Shown here: positions 15,437 through 22,753 of the stretch, piece after piece
How positions within the stretch are numbered: position 1 is the stretch's first letter
How the letters are laid out: each line of letters opens with the position of its first letter
Assembly (NCBI GenBank): GCA_026708085.1
Contig: JAPOVP010000163.1
Location: forward strand, 1 to 35,363
Reading direction: 5' to 3'
Source of the DNA: Caldilineaceae bacterium
GTDB lineage: Bacteria > Chloroflexota > Anaerolineae > Caldilineales > Caldilineaceae
Length of the DNA: 35,363 nucleotides
Notes under the pieces: generated by a model
The model's input: the letters and a program-made list of their open reading frames with translations, nothing else
Told to the model about the DNA's origin: nothing
Database searches by the model: none
Program-made: the position numbers and the translations under genes

Positions 15437-17332
15437 ATGATGGGATGCACCCGTTTTTGCCCAACTGTTTCGATGGTGAGTTTGGCTGTGCTAGAATTGT
15501 CAGTTATGGACAGTTTCGCATTGCCTTGGACGGCAATAGTTGTTCCCGTCGGGCCGCCGCTGGTTCTGACCCTGGGCAGCATTGTACTCTGGATTATAGG
15601 CGGCTTTGTGCGTCCAGCTGCTCGGTGGCAGGCTTTTGGAAGTCCGACGGGAATCCTCAGCGGGATCGCCCTACTTTTCTGGGGAATAGCTACTGCCATC
15701 ACGGTAGGGTTGCGCGTTCAACCCACCGCCCCGGCCTTCAGCATTCCCTGGCAACCATTCTTTTCACCAGGCGCTGACCTCCTGTGGGTCAGTAACGGTT
15801 GGAACTGGTACGTCTCCTGCCTCATCCTCCTGCTTGGCGGAGGAGGATTGCTGTTCAGCGGCATTTCCTCACCGAGCAGCGAACTGACAGTTGAAGAGAA
15901 CTGGCATGGCAGGGCGATGACGCTTGCCCTATCGTTGAACGCTATTTCAAGCGCCCTGTTCTTTGTCAGCAGCGGAAATCTCCTCACCGTAACTTTGATG
16001 TGGGTCGTGATGGACCTTTTTGTCATTGCCCGCAGCACGGTCGTCCCAGAAGGACCCGGGCCGTCGCCCACGCGTCAGTTTCAGGGTTTGAGCATGATGG
16101 GCGCACTATTGTTGCTGATCGGACTGCTTCCGGCCGGGCAGAATGGGCCTGCCGAACTCCTGGCTGGGGGCCAGTTGCCGCAAGAGACAGTGATTCTGAT
16201 GCTGGTTGCCGGCGTCATCAGGGCCGGAGTCTACCCATTGCACCTGTGGCTTCTTCCCCACAGAGGCGAGCGGTTATACATGCCGGACCGTCTGATTGAC
16301 CAGATGCCGCCGGCGCTATGCGGACTGTGGCTGCTGGGTTGGTCGAGCGGTCTAGCAGGGGAAGAGCTACTTGCCCGGCCTGAAATTGTAGCCCTGGCAC
16401 TCCTTGGTCTTCTCGGTTCTGCAATCGCAACTTTCACCACAACGACAAGGCAGGAACACACCACATTCGTTCTGATCACCGCAGTGGGAATCGCAGGGTT
16501 AACGAGCATATTGTCTGAAATCCGAGGGCCGGCTGCGGTTCTTTGGCCTACGACGACTTTCGCCCTGGGAGGGGGCCTCTGGCTGATTGGTGAACGAATT
16601 TGGCGCGCCTGGCACTGGCAGATTCCAATAAGTGTTGGTGTTCTGGCCCTGGTTGGCGTTCCCTTTACGCCAGGATTCCTGACCCAATCAGTGGTGGCAC
16701 AGTTGGTGGTCGTTGGCAGCTGCCCCGATGCGAACACTCTTTGCGGGAGGCTTGGGGTCCTGATGTGGCCCCTCTTTGCAGCATACATTGTGACCCAAAT
16801 GATATATGTCTCCTCTCTCCTAAGGAGTTGGGACAGTGAACCGGGTGGCTCTGTATGGGAACTGAGCCCGAACGCGTGGGAAATCGGCAGACTCCTGGCC
16901 TATGTGGTTGTACTTGCGATTCCGCTGGCCACTGCCGGCCTTTTTCCTGTGATGATGACAAACCTCGCCAACCTTCCGGATGCCATTCCCCGAGGCGCTG
17001 GGAATCCCCCCAGTGCTGTGGCGAGCTGGCAGGTCTGGTTGACCCTTGCCGGTCCGCTAACTCTGGGAATTCTTCTGGCAATTGCCCGCACTCACGTCAG
17101 AGAAGCTCTCAGTACCAGCGACAACAGGGCCGGTACCCTGCCGACGCTTCGGTCATGGTCGAGCCGGATAGCCCGTCTGGCGACACTGGACTGGATTTCC
17201 CGTCTTACAAGGTGGGGCACGGGCAGAGCGGGGGCAGTGTGGGACGTTGGCCTGGAGATTGTTGAAGGCGCCGGCCACATGGGCTGGGTCGTCGTTTTTG
17301 GCATCATTGGCTATCTATTGCTGAGCGCGTAA
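15437..17332 (+). CDS. Complex I antiporter-like membrane protein (NuoL/M-type relative)
   Basis: A 631-residue polytopic protein with roughly 15 hydrophobic segments. The stretch VAGVIRAGVYPLHLWLLPHR (about 256-275) matches the proton-antiporter signature of NuoL/M/N and Mrp subunits, where a lysine normally precedes VPFHxWLP. Here arginine stands in the lysine region, and the usual DLKR segment reads FTTTTRQEH. It therefore looks like a diverged paralogue, possibly not a proton channel. ATG 15437 has AGGAAAG nine bases upstream; ATG 15506 is a possible later start. It is the first gene of a membrane trio ending at 19869 that is unaccompanied by other complex I genes. The C-terminal helix is separated by a polar stretch of about 70 residues. 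Confidence 0.75.
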   Translation: MMGCTRFCPTVSMVSLAVLELSVMDSFALPWTAIVVPVGPPLVLTLGSIVLWIIGGFVRPAARWQAFGSPTGILSGIALLFWGIATAITVGLRVQPTAPAFSIPWQPFFSPGADLLWVSNGWNWYVSCLILLLGGGGLLFSGISSPSSELTVEENWHGRAMTLALSLNAISSALFFVSSGNLLTVTLMWVVMDLFVIARSTVVPEGPGPSPTRQFQGLSMMGALLLLIGLLPAGQNGPAELLAGGQLPQETVILMLVAGVIRAGVYPLHLWLLPHRGERLYMPDRLIDQMPPALCGLWLLGWSSGLAGEELLARPEIVALALLGLLGSAIATFTTTTRQEHTTFVLITAVGIAGLTSILSEIRGPAAVLWPTTTFALGGGLWLIGERIWRAWHWQIPISVGVLALVGVPFTPGFLTQSVVAQLVVVGSCPDANTLCGRLGVLMWPLFAAYIVTQMIYVSSLLRSWDSEPGGSVWELSPNAWEIGRLLAYVVVLAIPLATAGLFPVMMTNLANLPDAIPRGAGNPPSAVASWQVWLTLAGPLTLGILLAIARTHVREALSTSDNRAGTLPTLRSWSSRIARLATLDWISRLTRWGTGRAGAVWDVGLEIVEGAGHMGWVVVFGIIGYLLLSA

Positions 17333-17374
17333 GCAGCAACTGTCTGTATAGGGAGATTTCCAGATCGATGGATG

Positions 17375-17417
17375 TCCGGGAGCGAAAGCATGATTTGGTC
17401 AGTCCTGGATTTTTTTC
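17375..17417 (+). terminator. Weak possible intrinsic terminator
   Basis: CCGGG and CCTGG can pair (one G-T) around a 23-base loop that contains a small GC-GAAA-GC hairpin, followed by seven T residues at 17410-17416. The stem is short and the loop long, so this is a tentative call. It lies in the 228-base gap between the first and second genes of the membrane trio. Confidence 0.25.
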
Positions 17418-17560
17418 GGCGGTAGTGGCCTCCTGAATGCAGGTCTGCCAGAATTCTCCATTAGTTCGAACTACTGAATTGAGGGATGCAACATTGTGCG
17501 ACCGCCATTTGTATTCAAGCAGTGCGATTCTCTGACACTTTTGTAGGACGGTTTTGATCC

Positions 17561-18304
17561 ATGGCTGCTTTTTGGGCATCAGTACCAGTACATGTTCTAT
17601 TAGGGATAGTAGCAGCCATGCCTGTTATCCTATGGGACTGGCGGATCGCATTGCCCGGAATCCTATTGGTCCAACTGGGCACGAGCCTACTGATTGGTAC
17701 GGTGTACGGTCTCTCAGCCCCCTGGCCGGCGGTCCACTTTGGGGTGCAGGTCCTAGCTTGCCTGATTCTTCTACTATCCATCTTACAGACCAGCAACGTT
17801 CAGGTCCCGACCTCAGGGGAATTCAGTTCAAGACTTTTTCGTATGCTGATTTTGGGGATAGCGGCTCTGATGGTCTGGAGGGCGACTGAAGGACTCGATT
17901 TGCCACGCCTTGATGTCGCCACCAAAGTGTTGTTCATCTGGTTTGCAGCGGTTGCACTGATTACGTTGGGCATGACCGAGACGGCATTGTTCGGAAGCAT
18001 TGGCCTTCTGATGTGGCTAATACCGGTCCAGGCATTCTTGTCAGTTCTGTTTCCCATACCAGCCGTCATCGTTCTACTCGGTATACTGCAGATACTCGTT
18101 GCACTGGCGTGCAGCTTTCTCCTGCTTGCTGAGGACGACGCGCTTACGCTGATCGAAGTACCGTCCACAGACCCGAACCTGGCGCCTGGCGTGCATCGCC
18201 GCCACAGCATCACCTCGGGCGCCAGGGTCCTGGGCTATGGCATAGGCTACTGGTTCTATACTTTCGTCAGTCGACGCCGGAATACTGAGGCCAGAAACGG
18301 CTGA
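17561..18304 (+). CDS. Integral membrane protein of unknown function
   Basis: A 247-residue protein with about six or seven hydrophobic segments and a basic C-terminus (VSRRRNTEARNG) that likely faces the cytoplasm. I see no motif tying it to a named family. Position between two complex I-like subunits suggests that the three form one membrane complex, and it could play the part of a small NuoJ- or NuoK-like or MrpB-like subunit, but similarity is not visible by eye. The ATG has TAGGACGG about nine bases upstream. A short polar stretch near residues 195-215 (TLIEVPSTDPNLAPGVHRRH) separates the last helix from the rest. Confidence 0.7.
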   Translation: MAAFWASVPVHVLLGIVAAMPVILWDWRIALPGILLVQLGTSLLIGTVYGLSAPWPAVHFGVQVLACLILLLSILQTSNVQVPTSGEFSSRLFRMLILGIAALMVWRATEGLDLPRLDVATKVLFIWFAAVALITLGMTETALFGSIGLLMWLIPVQAFLSVLFPIPAVIVLLGILQILVALACSFLLLAEDDALTLIEVPSTDPNLAPGVHRRHSITSGARVLGYGIGYWFYTFVSRRRNTEARNG

Positions 18305-18450
18305 GGCGTTTTCGCCGAATCTGGTCAGACCGGCCTGGGGTCTGAGACACGCGGCCTCGACGCAATCTTCGAAAGGTTGCCCCTCGGTTGCGATGGGAAG
18401 GTTACGGGGATGCTCAGAATTGAATCACAGACCTTGACATTCAGCTTTCC

Positions 18451-19869
18451 ATGATCCAGTTTGCCCTGCCCTCCTTTTTGTTCAGCCTGCTCCTCCTGGC
18501 CATAGTCTCCAGCTACATCCTACGCCGCTGGGAACGCGGAATCTCACTAGCAATTGGCGCAATGTTGATTGTAGTAGGTGTGTTGCTGTGGCAGTTTCCG
18601 ATGGACGCGCCGCTGCTTTCTCTTCCGCTCGTTCCGGTGGAACTCGATCTACGCGCAGGGATATGGCAGTATGGTTTCCGCCTCCAGCTGACCCAGACAA
18701 ATGAACCGATAGTTGTAATTGTCCTCCTCCTGCTGGGATCAGGGATGCTGTTGACGGCTGCGGCGAGTCAGGGGAGGGTTTTTCCACCCTCGATGCTGCT
18801 GGTGGGAGCAGGCTACATCGGTATGGCGTTGATGGTGGATGCGCCGATTTCGCCAGTGTTCCTTGCGCCAACTTTTCTGGCGATTCTGATGACGGTGAGT
18901 GTCTTCCCCCTTCAAGTAGGCTTCGACGGTGAGGCTTTAAATTCCTTGCGGGCGATACTGCCGCCGATCCTGGCGACGCCATTCGTGTTGCTTGCGGCGT
19001 GGAACATGGAGCAACTGCCCCTAAATCCACAAGATATTCGTCTTGCAGCAGGAGGCGCGCAGCTTCTTGGCGTGGGGCTACTCATTCTCCTGGCGCCGGT
19101 GCCGTTGCATAGCGGCCAGCCGCAGCTGGGAGAGTCTTCGCCACCGATAGCAATGGCCCTGACCATTCTCCTTTACCAGACGGTGGCACTCTATCTCTAC
19201 TTTCTTGCCAGTGCGAATTTCCCTTTGATGTTGAACAGTACCGCCCTAAACGTGTGGTTGACCTCAACGGCTACTATCACATTGTTATGGGGCGGTGTGG
19301 CGGCAGCAGCAGCAAGCCACCCTGGCCGTTTGCTTGGCTATGCCATGCTTCATGATTGGGGCCTGATTCTTTTGCTCCTGGCTGGGTCTGACGAGGGCAG
19401 CCTGCCATTGGTTATCTCATTGTTTGCACTCCGCATTCTAAGCGCAATGAGCGCGTCTGCCGGGCTATCGCAGATCAGACAGGCGGCAGGCAGCCTGGAT
19501 GCTGAAAGCCTTCACGGAATTGGTGCTCGCCTTCCCTGGAGCACAGCGGCCTTTCTGCTGGGAAGCCTGGGACTGGCCGGGTTCCCCTTGACAGCAGGAT
19601 TTTCCGGACACTGGTCGGCAATACAGGCGCTGGCAGAAGGCGACTGGCGCTTTGCGGCGATCGTTCTGATTGCGAGCGGAAGTGTCATTTTCGGTTTCGT
19701 GCGCATGGTCGGCATCTTCTTTGGGCGACTTGCTTATCCGCAGTTGCCGCGCGAGAGGCCGTTAGGTGTCGTGTTCTCATTGATGGCGATTCTTCTGGTC
19801 ACGGGCATGGCCATCGCACCTCAGCTATTCGAAGGTCCGCTTGTCAGGACTCTGCTCGCATTTGATTGA
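18451..19869 (+). CDS. Complex I antiporter-like membrane protein (NuoN-type relative)
   Basis: A 472-residue protein with about 13-14 hydrophobic segments. Its C-terminal third resembles NuoN: LPWSTAAFLLGSLGLAGFPL, then TAGFSGHWSAIQALAEGDWR, then a helix ending in FGFVRMVGIFFGRL. In NuoN the equivalent of GFSGH is GFxGK, so the lysine is replaced by histidine. The usual lysine before the PFHxW motif is also absent (LLILLAPVPLHSG). ATG 18451 lacks an obvious ribosome-binding site. It is the last gene of the membrane trio and is followed by the mevalonate genes after 158 bases. It may be a structural or ion-conducting subunit of an unknown respiratory-type complex. Confidence 0.75.
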   Translation: MIQFALPSFLFSLLLLAIVSSYILRRWERGISLAIGAMLIVVGVLLWQFPMDAPLLSLPLVPVELDLRAGIWQYGFRLQLTQTNEPIVVIVLLLLGSGMLLTAAASQGRVFPPSMLLVGAGYIGMALMVDAPISPVFLAPTFLAILMTVSVFPLQVGFDGEALNSLRAILPPILATPFVLLAAWNMEQLPLNPQDIRLAAGGAQLLGVGLLILLAPVPLHSGQPQLGESSPPIAMALTILLYQTVALYLYFLASANFPLMLNSTALNVWLTSTATITLLWGGVAAAAASHPGRLLGYAMLHDWGLILLLLAGSDEGSLPLVISLFALRILSAMSASAGLSQIRQAAGSLDAESLHGIGARLPWSTAAFLLGSLGLAGFPLTAGFSGHWSAIQALAEGDWRFAAIVLIASGSVIFGFVRMVGIFFGRLAYPQLPRERPLGVVFSLMAILLVTGMAIAPQLFEGPLVRTLLAFD

Positions 19870-19874
19870 CCAGA

Positions 19875-19920
19875 GACTGTCAAAATCTTCCCAACGGTCA
19901 TTTGATAGAGATTGACAGTC
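19875..19920. promoter_or_regulatory. Nine-base inverted repeat upstream of the mevalonate genes
   Basis: GACTGTCAA (19875-19883) and TTGACAGTC (19912-19920) are perfect inverted copies separated by 28 bases, directly after the NuoN-like stop codon. The right arm contains TTGACA, a consensus -35 box, but the matching -10 position (TAGCAA) is poor. It could be an operator or a long-loop hairpin. Confidence 0.45.
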
Positions 19921-20027
19921 AGCCCCTGCTAAGGTAGCAATTGCGAGTGCCGGGCAGATGTCTGGCAGTATGCGCATGTCAACCTGCGGGGTCATGGGGA
20001 GCGTCTTGCGGTTTCCGCAGTATACTC

Positions 20028-21407
20028 TTGAGGAGGCCAACCATCGCTGGCAGCACTGACGGCCGTTCATCCAGAATTGAGGGCTTTTACCGGCGAAGCC
20101 TGGAAGACAGGATAGGCATCCTCTCTGAGTGGGCGGCACTGACTTTGGAAGAAACAGCAGTACTAGCCGAGAGTATTGGCCCGGAGCAGGCCGATATGAT
20201 GGTCGAAAACGTCGTAGGGCGCTTTGCCTTGCCATTGGGGATCGGAGCAAACTTTCTCATTGACGGGCGAGACTACCTCATACCGATGGCGGTGGAGGAG
20301 CCGTCGGTCGTGGCAGGCGCCAGCTCGGCCGCGCTTCTGGCTCGTGCAGGGGGAGGGTTCACGACGGGCAGCACGGAACCGGTCATGATCGCCCAGATTC
20401 AGCTGCTGGACGTAGCGGACGCGAGCCAGGCAAAGCGTGCTATTCTTGCTTCGCAGGAGAAAATCCTGGCTTGCGCCAATACCAGCCCCTCCTTATCGCA
20501 GCTGGGAGGAGGGCCCCAAGGGATTGAAGTGCGGTGTCTGCCAGACACGGAGACTGGGCCGATGTTGATCGTCCACCTGATCATCGACTGCCGGGATGCG
20601 ATGGGCGCCAACGCTGCCAATACCGCGGCCGAGGCAGCGGCCCCGTTGATTGAGCAGATCAGTGGAGGCCGGGCGGGATTGCGTATTCTTTCCAATCTGA
20701 GTGACAGGCGACGTGCGTGGGCTGAAGTCGAGATTCCCGCCGGGGCGTTCGACAGCGACGACTACTCAGGCAGGAGGGTTATTCGCGGGATTGCTGAGGC
20801 GAACGCCTTTGCCGTTGCGGACCCCTATCGTGCAGCGACCCACAATAAGGGCATCTTCAATGGTGTGGACGCGGTACTTTTGGCCACTGGGAATGACTGG
20901 CGGGCGGTAGAGGCGGGGGCACATGCCTGGGCAGCGCGTGACGGTCAGTACCGAGCGCTCACCGACTGGCACGTGCGCGGCTGCGGGGACTTTGAGACAT
21001 TGTACGGTCGTCTGGAGCTACCGCTGGCAGTCGGTACGGTAGGCGGGGCGACAAGGAGCCACGCATCTGCCCAAATTGCATTGAAGATTCTCGGCCTGGA
21101 GGTCGATGGAGAGGATAGACTTTCGACAGAGAATGGTGGTTCGGCCGGCGACGCGGGCGCGATAGCGGACCGGCGGGGAGCAAGAAGGTTGGGCGAGGTC
21201 GTTGCCGCCGTTGGCCTGGCTCAGAACCTGGCAGCGCTGCGCGCGCTGGCGACTACGGGAATTCAGAAAGGACACATGCGACTTCACGCGCGTCAGGTTG
21301 CGGTGGCGGCCGGCGCAGTGGGAGAGGCAGTCGAGAGAATCGCCGGGCAGCTGATCGCAGAAGGAAGCATAAGGGTGGCGCGGGCCAAGGAGCTCTTGCT
21401 AAAGTGA
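20028..21407 (+). CDS. mvaA: Class II HMG-CoA reductase
   Basis: Converts HMG-CoA to mevalonate (or the reverse) with NAD(P)H. The residues of class II enzymes are present: ENVVGRFALPLGIGANF (60-76), the catalytic glutamate in AVEEPSVVAGAS (E90/E91), D190 in the DAMGAN motif (190-195), catalytic K274 (THNKGIFNG) and H416 (KGHMRLHARQ). Length is about that of Pseudomonas- and Staphylococcus-type enzymes. The first family motif (SSRIEGFY) begins at residue 14. The start is uncertain: TTG 20028 is used here, but AGGAGG at 20031-20036 points to the ATC codon at 20043, and no ATG or GTG lies in frame nearby. HMG-CoA synthase follows after 56 bases, so a synthetic role is likelier than degradative. 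Confidence 0.93.
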   Translation: MRRPTIAGSTDGRSSRIEGFYRRSLEDRIGILSEWAALTLEETAVLAESIGPEQADMMVENVVGRFALPLGIGANFLIDGRDYLIPMAVEEPSVVAGASSAALLARAGGGFTTGSTEPVMIAQIQLLDVADASQAKRAILASQEKILACANTSPSLSQLGGGPQGIEVRCLPDTETGPMLIVHLIIDCRDAMGANAANTAAEAAAPLIEQISGGRAGLRILSNLSDRRRAWAEVEIPAGAFDSDDYSGRRVIRGIAEANAFAVADPYRAATHNKGIFNGVDAVLLATGNDWRAVEAGAHAWAARDGQYRALTDWHVRGCGDFETLYGRLELPLAVGTVGGATRSHASAQIALKILGLEVDGEDRLSTENGGSAGDAGAIADRRGARRLGEVVAAVGLAQNLAALRALATTGIQKGHMRLHARQVAVAAGAVGEAVERIAGQLIAEGSIRVARAKELLLK

Positions 21408-21463
21408 AGAGTTCAGCGCTCACCCGGCGGAACATTGCGATTGCGAGCGAAAGAGGATAATCC

Positions 21464-22570
21464 ATGTTGAATCAGCCAGTATTGCAGGTAGGGATTGCAG
21501 GTTACGGGGCTTACGTTCCGCGTTTCCGCTTGCCTGGATCGGAGATCAGCAGGATCTGGATGGACGAGATTGAAGCGGCAGGAAAGATGCCCCATGATGG
21601 CAAGAACGACCTGAATGCGAGGAAGGCAAGTAGCCCCATCAAGGAGAAGGCCGTGCCGGGGCTGGATGAGGACACGGCGACGATGAGCATTGAAGCGGCA
21701 CGAAATGCGCTGGGGCGTTCACCGATCGACCCGCAGGAAATACGGGCTGTATGGGTGGGAAGCGAGAGCCATCCTTATGCGGTTAAGCCCACCGGAACGA
21801 TTGTGGCCGAGGCGATAGGCGCCACGCCAGCGACGCAGGCCGGAGACTGGCAGTTCGCGTGCAAGGCCGGAACTGAAGCAGTCCAGGCGGCGATCGGTCT
21901 GGTCGGGAGCGGCATGGCGTCCTACGCACTGGCGATTGGGATGGACACGGCACAAAGTCGACCGGGCGATGCGCTGGAATACACTGCAGGCGCTGGGGGT
22001 GCGGCCCTACTGCTGGGTGCAGCGGATGAATCACTTGCTGTCATCGAGCGAAGCTTGAGCTATGTTTCAGATACGACTGATTTCTGGCGAAGGCCCGGTA
22101 GCCAGTTTCCCAGTCACGCCGAACGCTTCAGCGGAGACCCCGGCTATTTCGGCCATGTGTTGCCGGCCGCTGAACAGATCATGCAGGAGACAGGGGTGAC
22201 TGCCGCGGAGATCGACCACGTAGTGGTGCACCAGCCCAATTTGAAGTTCCCGATTCGGGCGATGCGCACTATGGGCTTCAGGGAGAAACAGTGGGCGAGT
22301 GGACTGTTGGTTGAAGAGATTGGCAACACCTACGCCGGATCTGCTCTTGTCGGATTGACGGCGGTGCTGGACACAGCCACTGAGGGACAGCTTGTTCTGG
22401 TCGTCAGTTATGGGAGCGGAGCCGGCTCGGACGCTTTCCTGATTCGTACAACCAACCGGCTCGCGGGAGCACAGAGAAAGGCTCCGTCAACGCTTGAGTA
22501 CATTAGTCGCCGCGTTGAGATTGACTATGCGCAATATGTGCGTTTTGGGGGGAAACTGGCTGCCCACTGA
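21464..22570 (+). CDS. HMG-CoA synthase, archaeal type
   Basis: Condenses acetyl-CoA with acetoacetyl-CoA to give HMG-CoA, the substrate of the reductase encoded just upstream. The 368-residue protein matches the short archaeal type: VGIAGYGAYVPRFR at the N-terminus, AVPGLDEDTATMS (64-75), VGSESHPYAVKPTGTI with E101, nucleophile C133 in FACKAGTEAVQ, H256 in VVHQPNLKFP, and VVSYGSGAGSDAF near the end. Residues about 41-60 form an inserted polar loop compared with archaeal proteins as I remember them. ATG 21464 has AGAGGA six bases upstream. Archaeal synthases usually sit with a thiolase and a DUF35 gene, which are absent here. The stop is followed by a convergent mfd gene after 183 bases. Confidence 0.93.
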   Translation: MLNQPVLQVGIAGYGAYVPRFRLPGSEISRIWMDEIEAAGKMPHDGKNDLNARKASSPIKEKAVPGLDEDTATMSIEAARNALGRSPIDPQEIRAVWVGSESHPYAVKPTGTIVAEAIGATPATQAGDWQFACKAGTEAVQAAIGLVGSGMASYALAIGMDTAQSRPGDALEYTAGAGGAALLLGAADESLAVIERSLSYVSDTTDFWRRPGSQFPSHAERFSGDPGYFGHVLPAAEQIMQETGVTAAEIDHVVVHQPNLKFPIRAMRTMGFREKQWASGLLVEEIGNTYAGSALVGLTAVLDTATEGQLVLVVSYGSGAGSDAFLIRTTNRLAGAQRKAPSTLEYISRRVEIDYAQYVRFGGKLAAH

Positions 22571-22753
22571 GTGGGGGCATAGTCCAGTGTGAGCCACATG
22601 TGGAATTGGGCATTCGGCTGTTTTGCTTGCAGTCCTGGTTTGGTCCGTGTATCGTTCGGCTGCTGTAAAGTGCGCCTCCGAATGGCTTGCGAGTGTGACT
22701 CGCTGTTTCCTGTCCAGGCACCACGCCAAGACGGAAGGCTAAGGCGCTTCCGA

